DNA from: Nannochloris sp. 'desiccata'
Lineage: Eukaryota > Chlorophyta > Trebouxiophyceae > Chlorellales > Chlorellaceae
Direction of reading: 5' to 3'
NCBI GenBank assembly: GCA_019044685.2
Contig: JAGTXX020000013.1
Coordinates: forward strand, 124,001-188,000
Length of the DNA stretch: 64,000 bases
The position numbers and the translations under genes were made by a program. Of this stretch, positions 1 to 11,305 are shown in pieces (within the stretch, counting starts at the first letter, position 1; the number at the start of each line of letters is the position of its first letter). The notes below the pieces were generated by a model, which made no database searches, was not told the DNA's origin, and saw only the letters and a list, made by a program, of their open reading frames with translations.

Positions 1-234
1 TATCCTCAGAAACACCAAATTGAGCTTATTAATCTTGTCGAAGAGGACGTTCCCAGCCTTTCTTCTGCTGCTCCACCTTCGCACCCATTGCCGACGCCTC
101 AGCCATCATCGCCAGTAGCAACGGCAGCAAACCCCATTATTTGCCCTATATGTGGCGCACAGTTCCCAGCTAATGAGAACGCTGCTTTAAATACCCATCT
201 AGATGACTGCTTAGCTCTTAGTTCATGTTCATAG
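1..234 (+). CDS. C-terminal end of a UBZ4-type zinc-finger protein (partial)
   Basis: Frame 1 is open from the window edge to a TAG at 232-234, leaving the last 77 residues of a protein whose start lies outside. A Pro/Ser/Ala-rich stretch leads into a finger with the pattern CPIC...HLDDC, that is Cys-x2-Cys, then His and Cys four residues apart. This spacing fits the UBZ4 (Rad18-type) ubiquitin-binding finger. Such fingers sit near the C-terminus of DNA-damage proteins such as Y-family polymerases, RAD18, SNM1-type nucleases and SPRTN. What remains is too short to tell which one this is. The finger is seen in the sequence; the DNA-repair role is inferred from the family. Confidence 0.6.
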   Translation, partial: YPQKHQIELINLVEEDVPSLSSAAPPSHPLPTPQPSSPVATAANPIICPICGAQFPANENAALNTHLDDCLALSSCS

Positions 235-377
235 CACTCAAAAAGGACAAGTGAATAATAAAGTATCCATGTCGTAGCTTGTTTCCAAAATTTCATCCAT
301 TCTTTTTTAATTTTGTTTCTCCACAAGTTCTTTTTAATTCTTCTCTTTCTGCATACAATAAAAAACTTTCTCTTCTT

Positions 378-1399
378 TCATATTCTATACACTTCATTTT
401 GTGGATGCAACTCTGTAGCTGAATAGCTGTCATAATCGAAAAAATCTAAACTGGAATGCTTTTTGTAGGCTTTTAAGAGCAACTCATCACTTGCGCTTGT
501 TATCTGAACAGCAGAACGCTGTCCCATGGCATCCAACCATTTCCCTACTACACCATGTAACACACTAGAGACATCATACCCACTGCAAAATTCTCTACAA
601 GCCACTTGATAACGTTTTACAAATGGAAACACGGCAATATCTGCCAGAGTGAGTTGTTCTCCCATTAAGAAAGGCCCTCCATTACTAGATTGAATAGGGT
701 CTACGATCGCCTTTTTAAGTGCAGATTCAAACTCTGCACGTTGCGAATCTGTGTGCCCGCTGCCTATACCCCAGTACCGCCCATTTCTACCAGATAAGAA
801 TGAAAGACCTGCCTCCGAGAGGGCAGAACCAGCTGAGATGATTTTATTCATACATGCTTTGCCTGCTGCGTCTGGTGGAGATAACGAAGGGTCTGAGGTA
901 CCAATAGTATCTCTACCTATAGCAAGCTCGGTATCTACCCAGCGGCAGATATCTAGAGACTCTACGTGGATGGTTCCGTCAATGTCAGCCACAGCAGGAA
1001 CCAAGCCCCGAGGGTTGATGGAGCGATACCAAGACGGTTTCGAGCTAAGATCAATGTGAACAAGATGGAATGGGACTTCCTGTAGTAGGCTAGGGAAATA
1101 AACGTTCAGTGAGGGTTTTTCAATTCATAACTAAGCGACTCGCTTAGTTGTCGGTGGGTGGTATCGTTCACCTTTTCTAGTAAAGCGAGCCAAGCTCGCT
1201 CCGCATAGGGGCACAAACAGTGTGTGTACAGAATCAATTTTCCATTTTGTACGACGGGAGACGGTCCTGCATCTTGCAGTGTAAAATTCTTAAGCTTTAT
1301 TTGACTATTAGCAATGCCGTTGGCAGACATTATTGATTCCTTCGTAGTTCTGCGCAATGGCAGAACAAGTGCCTGATGATGCGTTCTCCAAGAGTGCAT
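378..1399 (-). CDS. Glutathione S-transferase, omega/lambda-like (CPYA active site)
   Basis: Two exons: 1399-1172 and 1079-378, with a 92-nt GT-AG intron at 1171-1080. The spliced frame gives 309 residues. An ATG at 1330 would give 286 and looks equally natural, because residues before it are not family-like and could be a leader or 5' UTR. The thioredoxin-fold half carries CPYAERAW, the Cys-type active site of omega and lambda glutathione transferases and dehydroascorbate reductases. It is followed across the splice by the NPRGLVPAV segment that contacts glutathione. The second exon holds the all-alpha C-terminal domain, with LTLADIAVFPF. Cys-type members usually reduce mixed disulfides or dehydroascorbate rather than conjugate xenobiotics. 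The substrate here is not determined. Confidence 0.85.
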
Positions 1400-1700
1400 G
1401 ATTTTGGATTAACATGGAAAAATGTCAATTGGTGTCGATAGGCGAAAATTTGAAGTTTAACTGTTAAAAAGAAGGCGAATTATCCTATATACTAAATTTT
1501 TGCTAAAAGAGTTTCGTTCCGTCGAGATTTGACCCCAAACATAAATTAAGAAAAATATTTTTAAAACTCCGTTCTGTAAGGCAAGCTTGCCGGGGGAAAT
1601 ACTGAGTATTTATTTTGAATTAAAATGTCTTGATAAAATCTTTTTAACAACAGTGTAGCCCATATATTTCGGGTCAATCCTCAGCTACAAGCCCACCAAA

Positions 1701-3878
1701 ATGCCAATTACAAAGAAGGACATTAATGACGTCAGTCTGGAGCCTCCTAAGGAGAAAACTTTATTACCAGTGATCCCAACATGGTCTTTCCGAGTAAACG
1801 GAAGGAAATTTGGTCATTATATGGCAATTGCTCGTCGGAAACCCCGTCGCTCCGTCTTCTTCCTACCTATGGCAGACCCATGCAGTAGTTTTGCGAATAT
1901 TTGGGGCTCCATAGCCACTTTTAATGACTTTTCGTATACCGCATTTGTTGTCCCACTCTCTCTAGCCTTCAACGATTTATCTACCGTCAACGCCTATTGG
2001 TACCTTGATTTTATAGGGTCAGTAGTCTATATATTAGATCTATTAATTGAATTCCACGTAGGATTTATTGTTCGTTGGGACTCTTCTTCTGTCACCATCA
2101 CCGACGGCATTCAAGTTGCTAAGAATTACATGAGAAATGGGACCTTTTGGATCGATTTTATAGCGTGTTTACCCTTTTTCGGTCAAATCGCCATCACAGC
2201 ATCAACTGGAGAGAGAAGCAGCAGTGCAGCAGTGCGGAGTATACTTTTATTAAAACTGCTCCGGCTCGGTCGAGTTGTGCGACTCATTGCACGAATGAAT
2301 AAATTCGACACTGGTGGAATATTCCAGCAATGGATAGCAGCACGTGTAAACGCACTCACTATGTTTGCATTCAATACTTTCTTCTCATTAATGGTAACGA
2401 TCAACTTGCTCGCCTGTATGTGGTGGTGGATTGCCATCACACAGGGGCTAGAAAATAGCTGGGTAGCTGCAGCAGCAATAAATAAACCAGAGATTGACTT
2501 AATTGATGGTAATGATGCTACACGATGGCTTGTATCTGCGTATTTTTCTCTTGTCACGATGGCTACTATAGGCTATGGGGACATAGTGGCAGTGACGACT
2601 GCAGAGATTGGACTTGTAATATTATTCATCTTCTGTGGTGTAGCCTTCTTTGGGTTTGTTTTATCCACTGTGAGTGCACTACTGGAAAGTAGAAGCAGTG
2701 AAGATAGCATGTCTGGTGGAGATTGGACTAAATTTCAAGAAATGGAAAGTTGGATGCAGCGTTTCTCCTTTCCAAAAAGTTTACAAAGGGAAATACGAAG
2801 ACATTGCTACGCTGCTTCTATGTCCACAATAACTGCAAGCCATGATACCGATTTCTATAAAGTTTTACCTCTTTGGCTCAAGGTTAAAGTAGCTGTCGAG
2901 CTACAAAAAACTGGTATTATTGCTCTTGTGGGTGGGCAGTCTGTGTGGGACACGCTGCCATCAGACACCCAAACTGCTGTTGCGAAGATAACAGCACTTA
3001 TTTCCGAGCCAGAATTAATGATTTCAAGTTCAAAACTGTATTCTTGTGGCGACGAATGCGAGAATATTTACTTTTTAGAGGAAGGCCAACTCGGTCTCTA
3101 TGTCCCTGGAGTTGCCAAAATAGTCACTATCTCTTCGCCTGCAGTATTAGGAACTGGGTCGTTGTTTAGAAACTGGTCTGAAGCGTGTAGTACCTGCAAA
3201 TCGACTGCGGTAACAGCTACCAGGTGCTTCTTATGGAAAATTAACGCTTCTATGCTTGAACAAGAATTGATCGACATAGCGCCTGAAGTTTTACAACTCA
3301 TACTAATTCATTATGTAGAGGAACTAAAGAGGACGCGGGCCCAGTTGGAAAATAACGGGAAGTCTCCTCAACAGATACCAAGTATGGTGCTATTACGGCA
3401 AGCGTACGATGTACGAATAGAAGGAGCAACACTTGCTGTAGACAATCTCAAGGCAACGATGGAGACTCTCAAACAACAACAGCAACAGCAAAATGAAGTT
3501 GAGAGACAAGAAAGTGCTCTCCATCGTAATAAAACTTCATCTTCAAAGGAGAAAGGAGATAGAGAGAAGCTAGAGTGGCAGAAAGTAGCAGGACTGGTTG
3601 AAGAAGAGGTTGCCAGAAATGAGAGATCACCAGCCAAGGCTGCTGCGACTCGTCTTTTGGAGATGGAGTTGCATTCTAGTATCGCAGCTGGTGACGTAGG
3701 CTGTGAAATAGATTTAGAGCGGAACGGGGATATTAGTATGAGTGAGGATCTAGAGAATAGATTAGATCAAACCCAGGTAAATATGTATTTAGAGGTAGAA
3801 TCATCAAAGGAAGTGTCGATGTCGACTGCAGCAGGGGTTTTGAGAAAGGAAGACAACAACGTCACATTTGTTGTTTAA
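1701..3878 (+). CDS. Voltage-gated potassium channel with cyclic-nucleotide-binding domain
   Basis: A single uninterrupted frame of 725 residues. Six hydrophobic segments fill roughly residues 80-330. The S4-like helix reads LLRLGRVVRLIARM, with arginines every third or fourth residue. The pore loop carries the potassium filter TIGYGD at about residues 289-294. A C-linker and a cyclic-nucleotide-binding-like domain follow at about residues 400-530. After that come a glutamine run near residue 595 and a Lys/Glu-rich tail. The layout matches KCNH/HCN/plant Shaker (AKT/KAT) channels, without ankyrin repeats or a KHA domain that I can see. It should sit in the plasma membrane or an endomembrane and pass potassium in a voltage-dependent way. 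Whether it binds cAMP or cGMP cannot be judged from sequence. Confidence 0.85.
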   Translation: MPITKKDINDVSLEPPKEKTLLPVIPTWSFRVNGRKFGHYMAIARRKPRRSVFFLPMADPCSSFANIWGSIATFNDFSYTAFVVPLSLAFNDLSTVNAYWYLDFIGSVVYILDLLIEFHVGFIVRWDSSSVTITDGIQVAKNYMRNGTFWIDFIACLPFFGQIAITASTGERSSSAAVRSILLLKLLRLGRVVRLIARMNKFDTGGIFQQWIAARVNALTMFAFNTFFSLMVTINLLACMWWWIAITQGLENSWVAAAAINKPEIDLIDGNDATRWLVSAYFSLVTMATIGYGDIVAVTTAEIGLVILFIFCGVAFFGFVLSTVSALLESRSSEDSMSGGDWTKFQEMESWMQRFSFPKSLQREIRRHCYAASMSTITASHDTDFYKVLPLWLKVKVAVELQKTGIIALVGGQSVWDTLPSDTQTAVAKITALISEPELMISSSKLYSCGDECENIYFLEEGQLGLYVPGVAKIVTISSPAVLGTGSLFRNWSEACSTCKSTAVTATRCFLWKINASMLEQELIDIAPEVLQLILIHYVEELKRTRAQLENNGKSPQQIPSMVLLRQAYDVRIEGATLAVDNLKATMETLKQQQQQQNEVERQESALHRNKTSSSKEKGDREKLEWQKVAGLVEEEVARNERSPAKAAATRLLEMELHSSIAAGDVGCEIDLERNGDISMSEDLENRLDQTQVNMYLEVESSKEVSMSTAAGVLRKEDNNVTFVV

Positions 3879-4714
3879 ATAATTTGTTATTAATAAATAT
3901 AAAAATATAAGTACTTTTAAACTATTTTTTTATTTATAAAGTTGTAAGAATGATTGTTTTGGGCAGTTACAGGTCGTAATTACTTGGGGGGTTGATTGTG
4001 TTGTTGTTTGTCGACACACGAATTTAATTTATGGTCAGGCGTGTTTACCCGGAAACAGTTGTGGGGAATTAAGAAAGTCCGAAAATGAAACGAGAGGATT
4101 TGGCATGAGGGAACAGAACAAACATATGGAGTTCTTCGAAATGAAAGATGAACCCATCAAAATGGTCAAAGAACGAATAAATTGAAAAGATCAACCGACG
4201 GCGACGGCTTTTATTGATCTTGGGGAAAAAGTCTTGAAAAAAAGGTTTAGTTGGTTTCGAATGCATGAAGGGCATCGGCTTGGGCAATGTACTTGAAGGC
4301 ACTATATGCCTGAAGACAATTAAGAAGAAACATTGAAAGAGCTAAGAAAAAAATAGAGAATGTCAGAGACAAGGGGAAAAAATGAAGAATAACAGAGGTT
4401 GGGGCTGCGCCCGCGCTGCTTTAAGCAGTGCTTAGGCCAAGAAAAAAGACAGAACAGAGATCGTGTATGCATATGTTTGGGAGGCAAGACAGAAAAGTGA
4501 AACCTAAAGAGAAAAACTAATATATAAATAAATTAGAAACGTAACTTGAGTAAAAAATAGGGGACAGCAATCAAAGTCGTGTCAGAAGCGTCAGGTTGGG
4601 TGGAGACATGCGAAGAAAAGACAGACAGAACGTCAACTAAAGGCATTAAAAGAGGCCTGTAAAAAAAAGTAAATAACCCGCTAACCGGGTATAAAAACGA
4701 ATTTCACGATGGCA
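3879..4714. other. Convergent 3' intergenic region, no gene seen
   Basis: This lies between the 3' ends of the channel and the kinase genes. Open frames are short and have no recognisable content. The only structure noticed is a short imperfect hairpin at about 4411-4429 (GCGCTGCTT and AAGCAGTGC arms). Confidence 0.5.
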
Positions 4715-6564
4715 TTACATTAAACTACATCCGCAGCCACTAGATTTCGCCTGTACTGCATCCATCTCTTCAACAATTCCCATTTCTTGAAGTGCCCTCA
4801 ATCGACAGACGACTTCCGCCATGGATGGCCGTAATGCCGGTGTCCCTGACCAGCACACATCAATTAACTGGCGAATTTCATCATGCATGAATAAAGGGAA
4901 TGGAGGTCTATACCCTGCAGCGACTTTATGAGCGTGTGCCTCGCTTTCGTCCCACCCAACTGAATTCAAATAATCCGCACCGATGAGCCGTTGACTAAAC
5001 ACTTCAAAAATAATAACACCAAGAGAGAAAACGTCTACTTTTTCGTTATAAGGCTCTCCAAGTAATACTTCAGGTGCCATATAACAGAATGCGCCAGTTT
5101 TGCCAGTCATTTTCCATAAAACAACGTCTTCTGCAGCAGCTTGACCACTTCGTAATGGGTTTATGGCCTCGCTGCCCACCACAGTGTAACTCTTTGCAGG
5201 CTTAAAAGGGCTATCAAATGAAGGTCGATCTACAGAAAGAGTATCGCATTCAGATTCAGCACTGTCGACATCTGTGAAAGGCGCGTTTGGATCTTCAACG
5301 CCTTGTGCGGTCACCATTGCATGAAGGCCCAAGTCGGCAATTTTGGCCACCGCATCTGTCCCATGGTTTGTTAACAAGACATTATCTGATTTCAAGTCTC
5401 TATGAATCACCATAGGCACACTTGCATGCATCGCAGCGATACCTTCAGCGATATTTAAACACCAGCGAAGGCCTTGGACGTGTGTATAGACTATTTGAGG
5501 TCGTTTCACCATTTGATTTAATATTTTAGATTTCAAGGTGCCTCCGTGCATGTACTCTTGAACGAGAAAGAGTGTGCGCCATTCAGCTTCACAGCTGCTG
5601 GTGTCGAGGCAACCAAAGCCAACGAAGTCAACAATGTTTCTGCAAATAAAACATAGAGAATTATTAATGCACGGGAATAAAAAAATTAAAGAAGAAGAAA
5701 TTCTGCGGTGGTAGCGGTGCGGTGTAATTTCATTAGGAGGAAACAATGAAAAATGTAGGGACATACCTGTGAGCACTGAGCCTGTGGAGGACGCGCACTT
5801 CTTCGACAAAATCAACTACATCAGAAGCACTCGTCATCACTTGACTTTTCAGTTGTTTGACAGCTACTTGGCGAGGAGGTAATGTGCCATCTTGGCCTCG
5901 GTATTCGGCAATGCTGACCTCTGCAGAGAGGAAAGCGATAGTATGTAAGCACAAATTGAAGAGAATGGTCTATTAGATCGCTACATGGTATTATTAAGTC
6001 GAGGACGCTGTACAATTGAGACCGATTTTGTAGAGTAGAGCTACTTTGCTGTGGGCAGCAAAGAGGCGCCCAACGGCAGTGAATTTTTTTTTCAGCAGCT
6101 CACACCGATCACGTGCAGGTTGACTGCGCCCAAGCAGAGGCAGACAAAATGGCTCCAATTGCAGCCTTGAACTACTTACCAGCGTAGGCTCCTTCGCCCA
6201 GGTTCTTTACGTGCTTTAAGGCATCTCCATTGATGTAAATCCCTTCATCGCTACCACACAAATCTTTCAGTGCTGCGATAGAATGCCTGTCGGAGACGTA
6301 CTCTGAGACAGCCGATGTCTTCCATAAATCAGGAGCTTTATTCTGAGCTCGATAGACTGAAGCTAAAGTCTTTTTGCGGCCAGAACCCACTGAATTAGCT
6401 CTTGCAGCAGATGATTGGGTGCTAGTAGCTATAGAGAGCACGTCGTCATCTAGATTGCTAATATCTGCTCTAGGATCTATAACAGGTCTATGAAACGCAT
6501 CCAGAGGCTCAGAATACGATCGGGACATGGATAAAGTACTTTCTGCTGGCTCCAATGGCGCCAT
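4715..6564 (-). CDS. TKL/Raf-like protein kinase with C-terminal CaaX motif
   Basis: Three exons: 6564-6180, 5920-5767 and 5639-4715, giving 487 residues. Splicing restores two kinase motifs split by introns: the glycine loop GEGAYAEV and HRNIV. The first ~125 residues are Ser-rich and probably disordered. The kinase domain shows VAVKQLK (ATP lysine), a long acidic stretch, VIHRDLKSDNVLL (catalytic loop), ADLG in place of DFG, and YMAPEVL. A Ser/Asp/Glu-rich insert of about 60 residues sits in the activation segment between ADLG and APE. The protein ends CGCSLM, where CSLM fits a CaaX prenylation box and the Cys two residues before it could be acylated. Membrane anchoring is therefore inferred. 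The family is plant/algal TKL; the pathway is unknown. Confidence 0.85.
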
Positions 6565-6959
6565 TGCAATTGTGTTAATTGTGTTTAGGACTCTAAAGGC
6601 TGGGCACGGAGAACAATTTGGCGGCTTTCACCTAAGCTGCACAAACTAACTATATGCGCCGTATCACCGATAATGAGTATACATAAGGACATAGAGATTG
6701 CCGTCGCGCAGCATTGGGCTTGCAATTTATTACTGGAATTGATTTGAAACTTTTTTGGATTTTTGTGGATTTTTGAAAATGAAACTCATCAAGTCGTTAA
6801 AGAAATCACTTATCCCAATAATATTAATATGTTAGCCGTTAAGATGCGCCTGATGGGTCATTGCGATCTATTATTGAATAAATCTTGTGAATTCATTCTG
6901 ATCAGAAAGAATAATTCCCAGTAGACTAGGTAATAGACAGATGAAATAGAGGTATCGCG
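6565..6959. promoter_or_regulatory. Divergent intergenic region, kinase / USP
   Basis: 395 bp separate the start codons of two divergent genes, so both promoters must lie here or in the 5' UTRs. No clear TATA element or repeat was recognised. Confidence 0.4.
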
Positions 6960-8930
6960 ATGGCACCTGAACTATGGTGGAAAAAGCCATACCAACCTCC
7001 TTCTGCTGAAGCTGTGACTGCGCTTTTGAAGGACTGTGCAATCTGTGGCAATCACGCTCTTCATCGTTGCAAGAATTGCGCAGGAGTTGGCTACTGTGGC
7101 CGTGCGTGCCAAATAAAACATTGGCCAGAACACAAAAAAGAATGTGCAGCTCTGAAAGCTCGCACTCTGGCTGCTCTGACACCCAAAACAAACACCAATG
7201 GCGCCGCTGCTGTCTGCTCAACTTCTTCCTCCTCTGCGGCACCAGCAGCTCCCGCAAACCCCCAAAGCAACGCAGCCATCCCTATTGCAACGATGGAGCT
7301 CTACCCGTACGATAAATTTATTCAGAACTGGAACTCTATCTCGTTATCTAATCGAGTTCCTTGCGGTATTTTCAATTTAGGCAACACATGTTATATCAAC
7401 GCTATTTTGCAAATTTTCCTTGCAACTCGCCCTTTCGCTGCGTATCTACTCACAAATGAGCACACCTGCCCTAGCCCAGCTGCAGATTTGTATAGAAATG
7501 CAAAGACGCAGTGGTGTCCCCTTTGTTGTCTGGTTTCTCTAGCCCAAGAAGTCTTTGAAACCTCGCCTCAACCTCGAGCAGCAGACGGTGGCGGTGGTAG
7601 TAATGGGTCTTACAGCAGAAATCCTCTTTCTATTCGATATTTCACTCATTTTGTGCATCATTTAAACTCTTCATTCACCTTTGGAGACCAACATGATGCT
7701 CAAGAACTCTATGTCGCTCTGTTAGATGCTATAGAATGTGTTTTTCTACGAGAAAATGAAGCAAAAATAAAGGGCGGGGCGGCTACGATTAAAAAATTGG
7801 ATCAATTTTCTAAACAAACAACTCTAATGAATCACGTTTTTACCTGCTATACGCGTACTCAGGTCGAATGTACAAAGTGTGGCAAGGTATCTAAATCTTA
7901 CGCTACAGATACTGGCATCATGCTCTCGGTTCCTGAAGGAAAATTAAAAAAGGCCCCTCACACTTTGGAAAATTTACTTGAAAATTTCACAGCTGTAGAA
8001 ATATTAGAAGGAGATGATGCATACCGCTGCGATGCATGCTGTGCGCGTGTCAAAGCTCGCAAATCCAACGTTATAGAAATCGCTCCCAATATCCTAGCTA
8101 TCCAGTTAAGCCGCGTAGGCATGAATTTCTTTGGTGCAGGGGAGGAGGCGCCTCAAAAAAATTCCGCTGCTGTTGAGTTTCCTTTAGAGCTTGACTTGAC
8201 TCCATTTATGGCTTTGGATGCGCTTGATGCTGCGCCTACTGTGTATGAATTGTATGCTGTGGTCACGCATGAAGGTAGTACGACAGAAGATGGTCATTAC
8301 ATTTCAGTAGTCCGCTACGGAGGTGGGGGTGGGGGTGGACGTAATTGTAGCAGTACTAATAGCAGCGATAGCCAGAATGGTCAGTGGTACGTCTGTGATG
8401 ACGATGTCGTATCCCCTCTATCTGCAGATATTGTATTGAAGCAACAAGAGGACGCATATTTGTTGTTTTATGAAAGGAAACACCCTCGAATGCCGCAGTT
8501 GCTCAGTGGGGGTGGGGGAGTAGGCGGTGATGCCACTGCTATGACTAATGGAGCTATTGCTGACATAGTAGAGAAGTCTGCAGCAACACAAGAGGCAATA
8601 GAAGAAGTGAAACCCCGTAATGCTACAGAGGAAGAAGAGGAAGAAGAAGAAAGCCAAGAGAATTTTGTGAGCTACGTTTTTGAGATTGAAAAGAACGACA
8701 GTGGAGCTCGTGTACTTTGGCTGAAAGTACGTTTACCTACTTTCGATGATGATGATTCTGCAGCAGTGCCGCAATTAGATCTGAAGAATGGAAAGCCGGT
8801 CTTTGCAGAAGTGAGTTGTGGTGGTTGTCATTTGAGATTGCCGCTGCCTGTGCAGGTAGAGCTGCCAGCGAGAAAAATAGTGTGGAACAGAGATGAGAAA
8901 ATTTTGGTTATTTTATTTGATGCACTTTAA
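6960..8930 (+). CDS. MYND-finger ubiquitin-specific protease (UBP15-19-like)
   Basis: A single frame of 656 residues. It begins with a MYND zinc finger (CAICGNHALHRC, then YCGRACQ and HWPEHKKEC; residues about 26-62). An Ala/Ser linker follows. The USP catalytic domain starts with GIFNLGNTCYINA, whose catalytic Cys is residue 144. A zinc ribbon-like CTKCGK and CDACCA pair lies in the middle. The His box is DGHYISVVRY, followed by WYVCDDD and AYLLFYER. MYND plus USP is the layout of plant UBP15-19 enzymes, which cleave ubiquitin from proteins. Acidic and polyglycine low-complexity runs interrupt the C-terminal third. The last ~90 residues, after the Glu-rich run, form a separate region I do not recognise. 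Confidence 0.92.
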   Translation: MAPELWWKKPYQPPSAEAVTALLKDCAICGNHALHRCKNCAGVGYCGRACQIKHWPEHKKECAALKARTLAALTPKTNTNGAAAVCSTSSSSAAPAAPANPQSNAAIPIATMELYPYDKFIQNWNSISLSNRVPCGIFNLGNTCYINAILQIFLATRPFAAYLLTNEHTCPSPAADLYRNAKTQWCPLCCLVSLAQEVFETSPQPRAADGGGGSNGSYSRNPLSIRYFTHFVHHLNSSFTFGDQHDAQELYVALLDAIECVFLRENEAKIKGGAATIKKLDQFSKQTTLMNHVFTCYTRTQVECTKCGKVSKSYATDTGIMLSVPEGKLKKAPHTLENLLENFTAVEILEGDDAYRCDACCARVKARKSNVIEIAPNILAIQLSRVGMNFFGAGEEAPQKNSAAVEFPLELDLTPFMALDALDAAPTVYELYAVVTHEGSTTEDGHYISVVRYGGGGGGGRNCSSTNSSDSQNGQWYVCDDDVVSPLSADIVLKQQEDAYLLFYERKHPRMPQLLSGGGGVGGDATAMTNGAIADIVEKSAATQEAIEEVKPRNATEEEEEEEESQENFVSYVFEIEKNDSGARVLWLKVRLPTFDDDDSAAVPQLDLKNGKPVFAEVSCGGCHLRLPLPVQVELPARKIVWNRDEKILVILFDAL

Positions 8931-9238
8931 TTTGCAATGATCCGCTGATATACAAATATAGTCTGTAAGAATAAGAGCTCATTTGGAGCACAAGAGATGG
9001 TCAACGCCTTGGTTTGACTTTCTTCTGATGCATTCTTTAAAACCAGGCCATGCTTCATCTCAATATAGTTTTATTTATTTAAAACTATTCCTGAACTCAG
9101 ACAAGCACTCAATTCTGCTTTTAGCTAACTACCAACGTGAGTGTGCTGGCTTGATCCCTTCGCAAGTCGATCTCACCCAGTCTAGTCAACTAAATTATTC
9201 TTCTTTCCTGTCCGTCTTCTTGCAGATTTAAACATACG
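8931..9238. other. USP 3' / DMC1 5' intergenic region
   Basis: The stretch holds the 3' flank of the USP gene and the leader of DMC1. A strong acceptor-like sequence (TTCTTGCAG, ending near 9226) 13 bases before the DMC1 ATG suggests a 5' UTR intron, but the donor is not identified. Confidence 0.35.
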
Positions 9239-11054
9239 ATGGAAACTCTAATTGAGAACGCAGCTGCCGTCACCCAGGCCGAAGAGGAGGTGCCTGAAGT
9301 CCCTGAGGTAAGCTTCTTGATATCTCGAGCGCTCAGCTTCCAGCACCACGCTTGCAGACTTTGCAATGTCCTGCTCGAGATATATTTCTAGAAACTTCCC
9401 TATCAATATAGAAGCTTTGATACCTGTGGAAAGTGCTACAATATTAGGTGTTTCTCTTAGAACGCTCTTGGAGGGTTGCCTGCTTGGCCCGGCGCTTGGA
9501 AACGAAACCTCTGCCAAAGCACACCCTCCTTCTAAACGCTATGGCATTTTCTGACCTCTTTCTCCCCATCATTTCCTTTTCATATGCAGTTTGAGCCTAT
9601 CGAAAGACTTGAAGAGCTCGGTATCAACAAAGGTAAGAGCTAGAACCACATTTCTTGTTTCTCGCGAGCTCTTCATGAAAGCTTTGAACCTCACTCTCTG
9701 GCTTCATCTCGCAGGCGACATCAAGAAAGCAAGAGATGCTGGCTTCTTTACCGTCGATAGGCTTATAATGGAACCTAAAAAGGTTATATGCTTTTCGTAG
9801 TTGCTATATTTCAATTTTCCATAACGCTTCTCTTCCTACTCGAGCGCTCGCCCTGTTTCCTCACAAGAAAGCTTCCTTCTTTTATTTTCCTCTTTACAGG
9901 TTCTGTGCGACATCAAGGGTCTTAGTGAAGCCAAAATTGATAAGATACTTGAAGCTGCCAAGAAGCTCTGCAATCGTGGCATGTTTCAAACTGCCTTGGA
10001 GCTTGACGCAATCTGCAAACGCGAAATCGGTAAGAAGAGCTTTTTTTTTTGACAGCAAGAACAACAAGCCCTTCCCTTATTTATAACAATACTTCACAAC
10101 TTTTCTCTTCATTTACTTATATCTTTGCAGTGCGCATCTCTACTGGCTCTGCTGCTCTTGACAACCTTCTTGGTGGCGGGGTAGAAACCAAGGCCCTGAC
10201 CGAAATCTATGGCGAATACCGCTGCGGTAAAACGCAGATCTGTCACAACTTGTGCGTCACTTCTCAAATCAACGATAAAAACCCTGGCAAAGTCGTTTTT
10301 ATCGATACTGAAGGCTCTTTTCGTACTTCTCGTATAGCTGATATCTCACAGCGCTATGAACTGGAGCCTAAAGACATCCTTGGAAACATCGTGCACGCTC
10401 GTGCACATACTTATGAGCAGCAAATCGATCTTTTGGAAGAAGCTGCAGCTATGATGGTGAAGGAGCCTTTCAAGATCTTAATTTTTGTAAGTCTAGGTTT
10501 TATTCCAATTGCTGAAAAGTTCGTTTCATTGCACCTTTTGATTTCCTGTTTTCCAACTTTCTGCAGGATTCTTTGACCTCTCTCTTCCGTACTGACTTTT
10601 CTGGACGTGGTGAGCTCTCTGAACGTCAGCAGAAGCTTAATCAGCTTCTTAGCAAGCTGAAAAAGGTATATACATACTCTATCTAGAACAATTGCTATTC
10701 CTTCTTTTCACTACTTCCACCACCCTTTTTTAAACCTTTTCTCCCCATTTCCCCATATCTTTATCTCCTTCTTTCCTTCCCAATATATTTCTGCAGCTCG
10801 CTTGTGAGTTCAACATCGCTGTTTTCTACACTAATCAAGTCATGTCTGACCCTTCTGGTGGCGCTATGTTTGTCAATGACCCGAAGAAAGCTATTGGCGG
10901 CCATGTAATGGCTCATGCATCCACTTTCCGTATTAGTGTTCGCAAGGGCAAAGGTACCCAGCGTTTGGCCAAGCTGGTGCAGTCGCCTAATTTGCCTGAA
11001 GCGGAAGCTTCTTTTGCCATCATAGGAGGTGGTATTGTAGATAGTGAAGAGTAA
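9239..11054 (+). CDS. DMC1: Meiotic recombinase DMC1 (RecA/RAD51 family)
   Basis: Seven exons: 9239-9307, 9590-9632, 9715-9782, 9900-10029, 10131-10486, 10567-10665 and 10797-11054. Together they give exactly 340 residues, the usual DMC1 length. All six introns are GT-AG and most end TGCAG or TACAG. The N-terminal helix-hairpin-helix region reads [17 protein letters not shown]. The ATPase core has Walker [10 protein letters not shown] and Walker B ILIFDS, then [14 protein letters not shown]. The C-terminal core reads GGHVMAHAS and [21 protein letters not shown] and the GGH...RIS segment favour DMC1 over RAD51. DMC1 forms filaments on single-stranded DNA and pairs homologues in meiosis. An AATAAA at 11055 directly follows the stop codon. 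Confidence 0.85.
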
Positions 11055-11305
11055 AATAAAAGTATTAGATTTGTAGAAAGAAATAATTATGAAGAAATGT
11101 GTTTTTCATTTTTCCTTCTTGCCGACGCAGTCTTTCACGTGCATCGAGAGATGTTGATCGCTTTTTAAATTTTCTTTACCAGCTGCACCTTGCTTTGCTC
11201 CACCTCCTAGCATAATAAACGTTACCTTCTTTATAACAGGCTTAAGATCAATGTATTACATGCACGAAATATAAAGAGAACAAAAAAATAAAAGGCGGTA
11301 TACTT

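Noticed and set aside
4069..4302. Small minus-strand ORF between channel and kinase
   Set aside because: Low-complexity, no conserved content, in a convergent 3' region.
4411..4429. Short hairpin as an RNA gene
   Set aside because: Too short, imperfect and isolated, with no box or tRNA-like features.
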